A stretch of 64,000 nt of DNA from Clostridium aquiflavi (lineage in GTDB: Bacteria; Bacillota; Clostridia; Clostridiales; Clostridiaceae). A model generated the notes under the pieces. The model was not told the DNA's origin, ran no database searches, and worked only from the letters and a program-made list of their open reading frames with translations. The translations under genes were made by a program, and so were the position numbers. Shown here in pieces: positions 43,520-53,060 of the stretch (within the stretch, counting starts at the first letter, position 1; each line of letters starts with the position of its first letter). The DNA lies in assembly GCF_031344075.1 (NCBI RefSeq), contig NZ_JAVJAN010000002.1, positions 68,952 through 132,951 on the forward strand. Reading direction: 5' to 3'.

Positions 43520-44411
43520 CATTAGAAGTTATATAGGAAATACACCTATTATGAAACTAAATAATATGGGAATAAGAGCTGGCGTAAATGTATTTGCTAA
43601 ATTAGAATTTTTAAATCCTGGTGGAAGTGTTAAAGATAGAATAGGTATATACATGATAGAAGATGCTGAGAATAAGGGATTACTTAGAGCAGGCTATACA
43701 ATAATAGAAGCTACAGCAGGTAACACAGGGCTTGGTATAGCATTAGCAGCCATAAATAAAGGGTATAGAGTAATATTTGTTGTACCAGAAAAATTTTCTG
43801 TAGAAAAGCAGACGTTAATGAAGGCCCTTGGGGCAGAAATAGTAAATACTCCTAGAGAAGACGGAATGTTAGGAGCTGTTGAAAAGGCTAATGAACTTTT
43901 AAAAACAATAAAGAATTCTGTAACTTTAAAACAATTTGAGAATAAATCTAATCCATTAGCCCATTATGAAACTACAGGTCCTGAAATATATAAAGATTTA
44001 GATGGAAAAATAGACTATTTCCTTTGTGGTGCAGGTAGTGGAGGAACGTATACTGGTATATTAAAGTATTTAAAAGAAAAGAATTCTAATGTAAAAGGAG
44101 TTTTAGTAGATCCAGAGGGGTCAACTATGGGAGGCGGAGAAGAAGCTTGTTATGACATAGAAGGGATAGGAAATAACTTTATTCCTAAAACTATGGACAT
44201 GACTTATGTTGATGATGTTATAAAGGTTAATGATGAAGAAGCATTTCATATTGTAAAACAACTTGCTTTAAAAGAAGGATTAATTGTTGGGACATCTTCT
44301 GGAGCAGCAGTAGCAGCAGCTCTTAAACTAGCAAGTAAAATAGATAGTGGTAATATCGTAACGTTATTACCAGATAGAGGAGAAAGATATTTTAGCAAAA
44401 ATATATATTAA
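43503..44411 (+). CDS. mccA: cystathionine beta-synthase/cysteine synthase family enzyme
   Basis: This 302-residue PLP enzyme has the lysine in NPGGSVKDRIG near residue 41, EATAGNTGLG near 69 and GAGSGGTYTG near 176. By operon context it condenses homocysteine with O-acetylserine or serine to cystathionine (MccA). A CysK function is possible from sequence. It starts at GTG inside the luxS end. Confidence 0.92.
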   Translation: MRYIDDIRSYIGNTPIMKLNNMGIRAGVNVFAKLEFLNPGGSVKDRIGIYMIEDAENKGLLRAGYTIIEATAGNTGLGIALAAINKGYRVIFVVPEKFSVEKQTLMKALGAEIVNTPREDGMLGAVEKANELLKTIKNSVTLKQFENKSNPLAHYETTGPEIYKDLDGKIDYFLCGAGSGGTYTGILKYLKEKNSNVKGVLVDPEGSTMGGGEEACYDIEGIGNNFIPKTMDMTYVDDVIKVNDEEAFHIVKQLALKEGLIVGTSSGAAVAAALKLASKIDSGNIVTLLPDRGERYFSKNIY

Positions 44412-44449
44412 TATATTTGGATATTTTAAATAATATATTGATTATTAGG

Positions 44450-44484
44450 TGGATTAAGGGAAAAATCTCTTAGTCCTCTTTTAG
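44450..44484 (+). terminator. terminator after the sulfur operon
   Basis: GGATTAAG and CTTAGTCC form a stem with one T-G pair, followed by TCTTTTAG. No antisense S-box leader is evident on the opposite strand up to the next gene. Confidence 0.68.
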
Positions 44485-44663
44485 TTTTTAATATATAATA
44501 AATTAAACATTATTATATATTATTCGACAATATAAATAATTAATATAGATATACTTAAAAACAAAAATTGAGTTGAATAAAGGTGTTAAAGAATTAATAT
44601 TTATCATATTTAATTCAATAACTTTTATTTAAATAAAAGTTTATAAAAGGGGGCTAATTAAAG

Positions 44664-46412
44664 ATGAAAAGTTTAAAAGGGAAAATTATAAGCATTATTT
44701 TAATTTTAGTTATAGTTTCATCATTATCTACAGTTACTATTGGATTAATAAATGGATTTAATGTAACTAAAAAAACTGTTCAAGCACAATTTGAAGATAA
44801 ATTGACTTCAGCAGACAATATGCTTGAAATATATCTTAATGAACAGTTTGGAACATTGAGTATTGATGGTGATGGTAAGATGGTGGATAGTTTTGGAAAT
44901 TCTATTGAGGAGAGATCTGAGTACATAGATAAGTTATCTAAAGGTATGGATGTTGTTGCAACTGTTTTTGTTAAAAATGGTAATGATTATACAAGAATAC
45001 TTACTACAATTAATGAGGAGAATGGTGAAAGAGTTATTGGCACCAAATTAGATAATAAAGGAAAGGCATATGAAGAAGTAGCAAATGGAAATGTATATTT
45101 TGGTGAAGCAAATATTCTTGGAAAACAATACATAACAAAGTATACACCTATGTATGATAAGGATAAAAAAATTATTGGAATTTACTTTGTTGGTAAATCT
45201 ATTGAATCTGTTGAGTCAATAATTAATGAAGGTATGATGTCTACAATTAAATCTGTAGCTTTACTAGTTATTCTTGTTTTAGTAATAGCTTCAGCAATAA
45301 GTTATTTTGTAGGAATGTCAATTGTAAAGCCTATAACAGTAATTACAAAACTTATAAATAAACAAGCAAATTTGGATTTTACTGTTGATAAGAAATCAGA
45401 ATTAATAAATTATATAACAAGAAAAGATGAAATAGGCAGTATGGCAAATTCTATTAAGATAATGGATGATAATGTGCGTAATTTTATTATAAAAACTTCT
45501 GATGTGGCACAGCAAGTAGCAGCTTCATCTGAAGAGTTAACAGCTACATCACATCAAACTGCTACTACTTCAGAAGAAGTTGCAAAGACAATTGAACAAA
45601 TAGCAAGTGGAGCAAGCGCGCAGGCAAAAGATACTGAAGAAACTGCTGAAAGTATAGAGGAAATGGGAAGAATAATTGAAGATGATTCAAATTATATTAA
45701 AGAATTAAATAAGGCTACAACTAATATAGATATTCAGAAAGAAGAAGGATTTCATATATTAAAAGAGCTAGTAAATAAGACAAATCAAAGTAATGAAGCG
45801 ACAAAATCAGTATATGAAATTATAGTAGGAAATAATGAAAGTGCAGAAAAAATTGAAGAAGCTAGTATTATGATTCAAAATATAGCTGATCAAACTAATC
45901 TTTTAGCACTTAATGCAGCAATAGAAGCAGCAAGAGCAGGAGAAGCAGGTCGAGGATTTGCTGTTGTCGCGGATGAAATCAGGAAACTTGCAGAACAATC
46001 AAATAGTTTTACAAATGATATTAAAGTAGTAATTGATGAGTTAAAGTTAAAATCTCAAGATGCAGTTCAAACTATGGAAGATGTAAAAGGTATCGTAGAT
46101 TCTCAAGCAAGAAGTGTAAAAGATACAGAAAATAAGTTTGATCTTATAGCAATGGCAATAGATTCAGTAAAAGATATTATTAAAAAATTAAATCACTCAG
46201 CTGAATTAATGATTAATAACAAAAATAAGATTATAGGAATTACACAAAATTTATCTGCTATTTCAGAAGAAAATGCAGCAGGAACAGAGGAAGTAGCTGC
46301 ATCAATGGAAGAACAAGCAGCAACAATTCAGGAGATTGCAAATTCAGGTGAAAGTTTAGCTATTATTGCAGAAGAGTTAAGTGAGTTAATTGAAAAATTT
46401 AAGGTACAATAA
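44664..46412 (+). CDS. methyl-accepting chemotaxis protein, Cache sensor
   Basis: This 582-residue receptor has TM1 about 7-27, an extracellular single Cache-type domain about 30-190 (GNDYTRILTTIN; KQYITKYTPMYDKDKKIIG), TM2 about 193-213, then HAMP, and a long signalling helix. The tip is conserved: IADQTNLLALNAAIEAARAG through GRGFAVVADEIRKLAEQ. Methylation-type Glu/Gln pairs flank it. A GGGGGC site precedes the ATG. The ligand is unknown. Confidence 0.93.
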   Translation: MKSLKGKIISIILILVIVSSLSTVTIGLINGFNVTKKTVQAQFEDKLTSADNMLEIYLNEQFGTLSIDGDGKMVDSFGNSIEERSEYIDKLSKGMDVVATVFVKNGNDYTRILTTINEENGERVIGTKLDNKGKAYEEVANGNVYFGEANILGKQYITKYTPMYDKDKKIIGIYFVGKSIESVESIINEGMMSTIKSVALLVILVLVIASAISYFVGMSIVKPITVITKLINKQANLDFTVDKKSELINYITRKDEIGSMANSIKIMDDNVRNFIIKTSDVAQQVAASSEELTATSHQTATTSEEVAKTIEQIASGASAQAKDTEETAESIEEMGRIIEDDSNYIKELNKATTNIDIQKEEGFHILKELVNKTNQSNEATKSVYEIIVGNNESAEKIEEASIMIQNIADQTNLLALNAAIEAARAGEAGRGFAVVADEIRKLAEQSNSFTNDIKVVIDELKLKSQDAVQTMEDVKGIVDSQARSVKDTENKFDLIAMAIDSVKDIIKKLNHSAELMINNKNKIIGITQNLSAISEENAAGTEEVAASMEEQAATIQEIANSGESLAIIAEELSELIEKFKVQ

Positions 46413-46464
46413 AAAATAATATAAAACCACACTCCATATTAAATAATTTAAAATGAATTTTAAA

Positions 46465-46507
46465 GACAGTAGATAATTTTGCATTGTACAAAAATTAACT
46501 ACTGTCC
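46465..46507. terminator. bidirectional terminator between convergent chemoreceptor genes
   Basis: GACAGTAG-A-TAATTTT pairs with AAAATTA-A-CTACTGTC. It lies in the gap between two genes that point toward each other. Confidence 0.68.
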
Positions 46508-46540
46508 CAAAAGTTTTTAAATTTTTAATATTTTATTATA

Positions 46541-48304
46541 TTATAATTTAAATTTATCAACTAAATTAATTAATTCACATGCTAAGTTAGCTTGTATTTC
46601 AGCAGTCTCTGCAACTACATCCATATTATTAACAGTTTCTGTTATATTTTCTAATATAGTTTCTGAACTGCTAGAAGCTTGTGTTGAATTGCTAGACATA
46701 TTATCAATAGCACTTGCTATTTCACTTGTGGATGAATTTAGATTTCTAGATATAGTATACGTTTCATTAGCTGCATTACTTACCAAATTTAAATTATTAT
46801 AATAATATTCAGATACTTTTAAGAATTCATCTAATTTTGGAGTAATGTCTTTGTTAAAGAATTCAAGTATATCATTACTATCAGCACATAAACTTTTAAA
46901 TACTAGTTGAACTTTATTTACAATATCTTCAATAGATTTTACAGCTTCCATAGATTGTTCAGATAATGCTTTTACTTGAGATGCTACAATTGCAAAACCT
47001 TTACCAGCTTCTCCAGCATGAGCTGATTCAATTGCTGCATTTAAAGCTAATAAATTAGTTTGATTAGCAATACTTGATATAGTTTCAACCATAACATATA
47101 TTTCTTCTGTAACCTTACCAGCTTTAATAGCATCTTTAATATTAATTTCTTTTTCATGATATAAATTATTTATATATTTTAAAACTTCATTTGTATGATT
47201 TTTTAATTCTAGAGCCTTATCTCTAAAATTAATAAGAGTTTCAGTTTCTTTTTTTGAACTAGTAGATAGAGTATTAGTATTTTTTGCTATGTTTGAAATA
47301 GTTAAATTGACATCAAGTGCTACAGTTGTGCTATCCGACATTTTATTTACTATTCCTTCAGTGGATTCATTTATCTCACTTAATTTACAAGAAACTTCTT
47401 CTGTAGATGCAGAAAGTTCTTCTGCAGAAGATGATAAATCACTAGATTTCTGAATAATACTATTTATTAAATTTCTTATATTTTCTTGAGCTTTATTTAA
47501 AGATATACCAGCTCTACCGAGTTCATTTTTTGATTTAACTTCTATATTATTTGAGAAATCATAATTTGATAAACGTTCAGCTAAGGCTACTATTTTATTT
47601 AGAGCTCTTGTAATTGGACGAATAATAAATAATGATAATATTACAGTTATAATTAACAATATGAATAATGCAAATAATAATATATTTCTATTCTGATTAA
47701 AATTATTTTTCAATTCTTCTGTTTTCATATTAATTGCTTGGTCTATATCGTCTATGTAGTTTCCTGTTGTTATAATCCACCCATATGGTTCAAATAATTT
47801 TGAATAAGATCTTTTGGGATGAGTACCTTCTTCATTTGGTTTTGTGAAGTAAAAATCGGTATAGCCACCATTTCTAGCAACTTTTATTATTTCTTGAACT
47901 ATCATATGTCCATTTGCATCTTTAAGACTAGTTCTATTACTTCCTTCTTGTTCTGGAATCATTGGATGTGCAATTAATGTTGAATCTATTCCATCAATCC
48001 AAAAGTAACCATCACCGTTATACCTTAAAGACTTTATCATATCTTTTGACAAACTTTTTGCTTGTTCTTCAGTTATTTCACCATTTATTTGTTTTTTATA
48101 AATCCCATTTAATAAAGAAATTACGTTTTCAACTTGTAGTTTTATGTTTTGATCATAGTTTTCCATTAAATTAAGTTCATATTGATTAATTGATGCATTT
48201 ACTACATTTTTCATCTGATTAGATGAGATAAGTAATATAACAGCAGAAACCAATAAAACTAAAACTATATTAATACATATAATTTGATCTCTTAATCTTT
48301 TCAT
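46541..48304 (-). CDS. methyl-accepting chemotaxis protein, sCache_2 sensor
   Basis: About 587 residues after choosing ATG at 48304 (GGAAGGGG is 8 nt upstream on this strand; a longer frame lacks a site). TM1 lies at about 10-28. The sCache_2 domain has DGYFWIDGIDSTLIAHPMIP and EPYGWIITTGNYIDDID. TM2 is near 190-210, followed by HAMP and the signalling domain with IANQTNLLALNAAIESAHAG. sCache_2 domains often bind small organic acids; the ligand here is unknown. Confidence 0.9.
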   Translation of the reverse strand: MKRLRDQIICINIVLVLLVSAVILLISSNQMKNVVNASINQYELNLMENYDQNIKLQVENVISLLNGIYKKQINGEITEEQAKSLSKDMIKSLRYNGDGYFWIDGIDSTLIAHPMIPEQEGSNRTSLKDANGHMIVQEIIKVARNGGYTDFYFTKPNEEGTHPKRSYSKLFEPYGWIITTGNYIDDIDQAINMKTEELKNNFNQNRNILLFALFILLIITVILSLFIIRPITRALNKIVALAERLSNYDFSNNIEVKSKNELGRAGISLNKAQENIRNLINSIIQKSSDLSSSAEELSASTEEVSCKLSEINESTEGIVNKMSDSTTVALDVNLTISNIAKNTNTLSTSSKKETETLINFRDKALELKNHTNEVLKYINNLYHEKEINIKDAIKAGKVTEEIYVMVETISSIANQTNLLALNAAIESAHAGEAGKGFAIVASQVKALSEQSMEAVKSIEDIVNKVQLVFKSLCADSNDILEFFNKDITPKLDEFLKVSEYYYNNLNLVSNAANETYTISRNLNSSTSEIASAIDNMSSNSTQASSSSETILENITETVNNMDVVAETAEIQANLACELINLVDKFKL

Positions 48305-49362
48305 AAATTGTTCCCCTTCCATATAATAAAAATATTTTAAAAAATGTAACGGTAAATATTTACAACAATTATTATAGCATATCAATTAAAAATATTATAT
48401 AAATTAATACATTTTTGTAATATTTTATTATAATATACATGTAATTATTGAGAATTTGGTGATTTTTAGATTTATTAAATATAAATTAATATTAAAAATT
48501 AGTTTATATAATAAAAAATAATCATATTAAAACCTTATATTATTATATGGAAATTAAAAACAAATTTACAATTATGTACTTAAAAAGATTGAAAATTCAA
48601 AATTGTAGGAATATAATAAAAAATAATAGAATATAAAATTAAATGTGTAAAAAATAACTTGAATTTATATTAACATTATAAAAACATAAAATGATTTACA
48701 ATATAGACTAGATAAAAAGAGTAATTTACTGAATTAGTAGAACTAAAATACATTATATTAAAAAAGATTAAATATATTTTAATATTTTATTATATTTATT
48801 TTAGGGATCAATTAACTATTTTACTTTATGCATTAACAGTTATTGTAGCATATTAAATTATAGTCTTGTAAATATTAAAAAATTGTAGACATATATTTAA
48901 TGATTCTAATATATTGTTAAATTAAAAAGTATGTATTGAAAATAGTTAACAATTAAAAAATGAGGGGGGACGTATAGGGGTGAAGTGTTAAATTGGGATA
49001 ATGAAACAATATTAAAAGAAATTTTACAAAAGATAATAACTATTTATGTACTAAAAATTTAAATGAATTTTATTAAGAAAACATTACTGAAAAAAGCTAT
49101 ATTAAATTTAGTGCGACATTAAATCTAAATGCTGAAGTTAAGGTACTAATTTATTACTGATAGTAGATATATTTATTATTTTAATATATTTAATAAATTA
49201 AGAATTAACTGCTAAGTTTTATATTTAATTTTGAGTAAAGTTACTTATCTTCTTTGTAAACAATTACAAAATTAAAATGTAAATAGTTATTAATTCTATA
49301 CAGTCAATTTAACTCGAGAAGAGATTAAGAGATTAGTTAAAATATTGTATAGGGGTGTAAAA
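48305..49362 (+). other. long AT-rich intergenic region upstream of lipase 1
   Basis: About 1.06 kb with no convincing gene. From about 48590 onward it is similar to the region upstream of lipase 2, so it is half of a duplicated unit. It contains a notable G-run (GAGGGGGGACGTATAGGGG near 48963) in an otherwise A/T sequence, and the palindrome TTTGTAAACAATTACAAA at 49253-49270. The last about 90 nt form a conserved leader. Confidence 0.7.
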
Positions 49363-50721
49363 ATGAAAAAATCTTTAACAAAAATATTAGGAATTTCTTT
49401 ATTAGCAGTTGCTATGATAGTAACTACTTTTCCAACCAATGTAAAAGCACTTGATTCAATTAACGAACCAACAATAGAGGAAGCGGCAGAAAGTGCAGAT
49501 TCACAAACACAAAATAGTGTGATAGCAATACAAGAGTCATTAAATGAAGATGGAATTAATTTAGAAACATTAAAAGGAGATCACAATAATTATCCTATTG
49601 TATTAGTTCATGGATGCATGGGCTGGGGAAGAGATGAAAAATTAGGTTTTAAATACTGGGGTGGAACTGTAGATCTTCAAGAAAAAATGCGAGATGCAGG
49701 ATATGAAGTTTATACTGCAGCAGTAGGACCTATTTCAAGTAACTGGGATAGAGCTTGTGAACTTTACGCTTATATAATGGGTGGTAGAGTAGATTATGGT
49801 GCATCTCATGCAGCAAAATATGGACATGATAGATATGGTAAGACATATCCAGGTATATACAAAAAAATAAGTAATGAAAATAAAATTCATATTGTTGGAC
49901 ACAGTCAAGGTGGACAAACAGTTCGTGCATTTACACAATTGTTAAATGAAGGTAGTGAAGAAGAAAGAAACTATGGTCAAAACGATATGTCACCACTATT
50001 TAATGGTGGTAATGATTGGATTCATAGCGTAACAACAATATCTACTCCAAATGATGGAACAACATTATCAGATTCAATACCATTTGTTGATTATATAACT
50101 CCGCTATGTGGTGTAGCTGGAGTATTAACAGGATCAAATAGTATTTTAAGTGATTATTTTGACTTTAAATTAGATCAATGGGGATTAGCAAAACAAGATC
50201 ATGAAACTCAAGCACATTATATAGGACGTGTTTTAAGTAGTAGAATTTGGGAGAGGACTACAGATATATGTTCTTATGATTTAAGCACATATGGTGGAGA
50301 AGAATTGAATAAATGGGTAAAAGCACAACCAAATGTTTATTATTTCTCATGGACAACTAGTGCAACAAAACCATCAAAACTTACTGGACATCATATCCCT
50401 GAGCCAGGTGTTATGAATAAGAATTTCTATGTTAATTCACTTATGATGGGTAAATTTACTCGTAATGATAATTCAGGCAGACCCGTTATTGATAAGAGCT
50501 GGTGGCAAAATGATGGTTATGTAAACTGTATTAGCCAAAATGGTCCTAAATTAGGTTCAAATGATATTATAAGAGAATATGATGGTACACCTGTAAAAGG
50601 TCAATGGAATGCTATGCCTACACTTATAAATGTAGATCATGAAGATATAATAGGACGTTATGGTAATGTAACTCAATGGTATATTGATCGTTGTAAACAA
50701 TTAAGCTCATTACCAGAATAA
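48590..50721 (+). repeat. duplicated lipase unit, copy 1
   Basis: The unit begins with GAAAATTCAAAATTGTAGGAA and ends with the lipase 1 stop. It includes about 770 nt of noncoding DNA similar in order and sequence to that before lipase 2. Confidence 0.72.
49363..50721 (+). CDS. secreted zinc-containing triacylglycerol lipase (family I.5), copy 1
   Basis: About 452 residues with a signal peptide (KKSLTKILGISLLAVAMIVTT, cleavage near VKA-LD). After an acidic propeptide of about 60 residues come the family I.5 features known from Geobacillus lipases: PIVLVHGCMGWGRDE, nucleophile Ser in GHSQGG, Asp in QNDGYVNCIS and His in VDHEDIIG. Zinc ligands are Asp in SSNWDRACELYAYI, two His in GASHAAKYGHDRYG, and Asp in KLDQWGL. 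ATG 49363 is used; a TTG 18 nt upstream would be out of place. The enzyme hydrolyses extracellular lipids. Confidence 0.93.
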   Translation: MKKSLTKILGISLLAVAMIVTTFPTNVKALDSINEPTIEEAAESADSQTQNSVIAIQESLNEDGINLETLKGDHNNYPIVLVHGCMGWGRDEKLGFKYWGGTVDLQEKMRDAGYEVYTAAVGPISSNWDRACELYAYIMGGRVDYGASHAAKYGHDRYGKTYPGIYKKISNENKIHIVGHSQGGQTVRAFTQLLNEGSEEERNYGQNDMSPLFNGGNDWIHSVTTISTPNDGTTLSDSIPFVDYITPLCGVAGVLTGSNSILSDYFDFKLDQWGLAKQDHETQAHYIGRVLSSRIWERTTDICSYDLSTYGGEELNKWVKAQPNVYYFSWTTSATKPSKLTGHHIPEPGVMNKNFYVNSLMMGKFTRNDNSGRPVIDKSWWQNDGYVNCISQNGPKLGSNDIIREYDGTPVKGQWNAMPTLINVDHEDIIGRYGNVTQWYIDRCKQLSSLPE

Positions 50722-50750
50722 TAGTTTAATATTTATTAAATAGACTTTTG

Positions 50751-50788
50751 CAAGCTAATCAATGACTTATATTTTTGATTAGCTTGTT
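50751..50788 (+). terminator. terminator after lipase 1
   Basis: CAAGCTAATCAA pairs perfectly with TTGATTAGCTTG, followed by TTTA. Confidence 0.78.
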
Positions 50789-51622
50789 TACTAAGATTAA
50801 AATTATATTTAAAAATAAAAAGATTATAGATAAAAAAATGATAAAAAATAGTTATATACAGGATCAAAAAAGTAAATAAATGTATAATAAAATCACATTA
50901 TAATAAAATTTTGAAAAAAAACCAAAAAATATTGAAAATTCAAAAAACTAGGAATATAATTAAGTAAATTTCATAAAAAAGGATTTTTAGAAATAATACA
51001 TAAAATTTTTAATTAGTTAAGTAATATCTATAAATAAAATCTTATTATTTTAAAATGATTAAATATATATTTTTATTTAATATATCTATTCTTAAAGATA
51101 AATTAACTATTTTACTTAACACAATTTAAATATGTAGTTAATAAATATATGAATAATATGTATACAAGCCTTTAAGTAAACGTTTAAATTAAGAGTAATG
51201 TTATTTTCATATATTTATATAATTAATTGTCACTTTTAACATATAAATAGTTAATAGTTTATAAAAAAGGGGGGGGACTTTAAAAAATTAATTAAACTAT
51301 CAAATCAATAAACACTAGAAAAATTCTCTATAAATTAAAAATTCTAAATAACCTATAAAATTTAACACTGAGAAATTAATTAAAAAATAAAAATTCAACT
51401 TATTTATAGCAGTAGATATATTTTAAATTTTAATATATTTAATAAATAAGAATTATTAATATATTTTACATTTAATATAAAAGTAATGTAGACAAGTCTT
51501 ATTACAAAGGTATTTTAATATCTAACTTTTAAATGTAAATATTTATTAATTCTATGCAGTTATTTAACAAGAGAAGAGATTAAGAGATTATTATGTTAAA
51601 AATATTGTATAGGGGTGTAGAA
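50789..51622 (+). other. AT-rich intergenic region upstream of lipase 2
   Basis: About 830 nt without a gene. From about 50931 it matches the DNA upstream of lipase 1, including the GAAAATTCAAAAAACTAGGAA start, the TTAACTATTTTACTT segment, a G-run (near 51268) and the final GAAGAGATTAAGAGATTA leader. Confidence 0.7.
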
Positions 51623-52960
51623 ATGAAAAAGTCTTTAACTAAATTATTAGGAATTTCTTTATTAGCAGTAGCAATGACTGTAACCACTTTTCCTGCAGGG
51701 GTTAATGCTACTGAAATTACAGAAGGCTCATCAATTTTAACAGAATCAACACAGGCAATTGAAGCTGAAGAACCAATAGAAGCACTAGATACATCAAATT
51801 TAGACTCGACTTCACAAAGTAACGATTATCCAATAGTTCTAGTACATGGATTTATGGGATGGGGAAGAAATGAAGTAGCTGGATTTAAATACTGGGGAGG
51901 CGCTATAGACCTTCAAGAGAAAATGAGAGATAAAGGATATGAAGTTTATACAGCAACTGTAGCACCAGCTTCAAGTAACTGGGATAGAGCTTGTGAGCTT
52001 TATGCTTATATAGTTGGTGGAAGAGTAGACTATGGTGCAGCTCATTCTGAAAAGTATGGACATGCAAGGTATGGTAGAACATATCCAGGATTATATAATA
52101 AAATAAGTGATAAAAATAAAATTCATTTAGTTGGACATAGTATGGGTGGACAAACAGTGCGTACAATTACGCAACTTTTAAGTGAAGGTAGTGACGAAGA
52201 AAGAAACTATGATCAAAACAATCTTTCACCGTTATTTAAAGGAGGAAATGATTGGATTCGTAGTGTAACAACAATAGCAACACCAAATGATGGCACAACA
52301 GCAGCAGATGCTAATCCTGTAGTAGATGTTGTAAGCCCACTATTTGGAGTTTTAGGATCAGCAACAGGTCATAATTCTCTAGTTCAAAATGTATTTGATT
52401 TTAAATTAGATCAATGGGGATTAACAAAGAGGGACAATGAATCACAACTTCATTACCTTGGACGTGTATTAAGTAGCGATATTTGGAGTGGAACTAAAGA
52501 TATTGGTACTTATGATTTAACAACATATGGAGCAGAAGAACTTAATAAATGGGTAAAAGCACAACCTAATGTTTATTATTTCTCATGGACAGTTTGTGGT
52601 ACAAAGGAATCAATACTTACAGGTCACTCTATTCCGCAACCAGGAGTAATGAATTTAATGTTCTATAAGAATACTTTAGCAATGGGTAAATATACTCGTC
52701 ATGAAAATGGTAAACCAATAATTAATAAAGATTGGTGGCCAAATGATGGTTATGTAAACTGCATAAGTGAAAATGGTCCTAAATTAGGATCTAATGATGT
52801 AATAATTGATTATAATGGAAATCCTGAAATAGGAAAATGGAATGCAATGCCTACACTTATAAATTTAGATCATGAAGATATAATAGGACGTTTTGCTAAT
52901 GTTCAAGGATGGTATTTAAATCTTTGTAATCAATTAAGTTCATTACCAGAAAACAATTAA
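50931..52960 (+). repeat. duplicated lipase unit, copy 2
   Basis: The second unit has the same order as copy 1: AT-rich spacer, G-run, short conserved leader and lipase gene. The spacer has drifted more than the coding part, indicating an old duplication. Confidence 0.72.
51623..52960 (+). CDS. secreted zinc-containing triacylglycerol lipase (family I.5), copy 2
   Basis: About 445 residues with a signal peptide nearly identical in plan to that of lipase 1 (KKSLTKLLGISLLAVAMTVTT). Catalytic Ser lies in GHSMGG, Asp in PNDGYVNCIS and His in LDHEDIIG. Zinc ligands are kept (SSNWDRACELYAYI; HSEKYGHARYG; KLDQWGL). ATG 51623 follows AGGGGTGT, as in copy 1. The propeptide is shorter. All functional residues are present, so it should be active. 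Confidence 0.93.
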   Translation: MKKSLTKLLGISLLAVAMTVTTFPAGVNATEITEGSSILTESTQAIEAEEPIEALDTSNLDSTSQSNDYPIVLVHGFMGWGRNEVAGFKYWGGAIDLQEKMRDKGYEVYTATVAPASSNWDRACELYAYIVGGRVDYGAAHSEKYGHARYGRTYPGLYNKISDKNKIHLVGHSMGGQTVRTITQLLSEGSDEERNYDQNNLSPLFKGGNDWIRSVTTIATPNDGTTAADANPVVDVVSPLFGVLGSATGHNSLVQNVFDFKLDQWGLTKRDNESQLHYLGRVLSSDIWSGTKDIGTYDLTTYGAEELNKWVKAQPNVYYFSWTVCGTKESILTGHSIPQPGVMNLMFYKNTLAMGKYTRHENGKPIINKDWWPNDGYVNCISENGPKLGSNDVIIDYNGNPEIGKWNAMPTLINLDHEDIIGRFANVQGWYLNLCNQLSSLPENN

Positions 52961-53060
52961 AAATTAAAGAATTTAGAGGGAAGTTAAATTCTCTCTAATT
53001 CTTGAAATAATGTCTTTGCTTTTAAATTACCTAAATTTAATTTTAATGAGGTGAAGTGTA

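Noticed and set aside
44412..44663. Antisense S-box riboswitch downstream of the sulfur operon
   Set aside because: It was looked for because C. acetobutylicum has one. No S-box-like GC-rich core is present on the minus strand in this gap.
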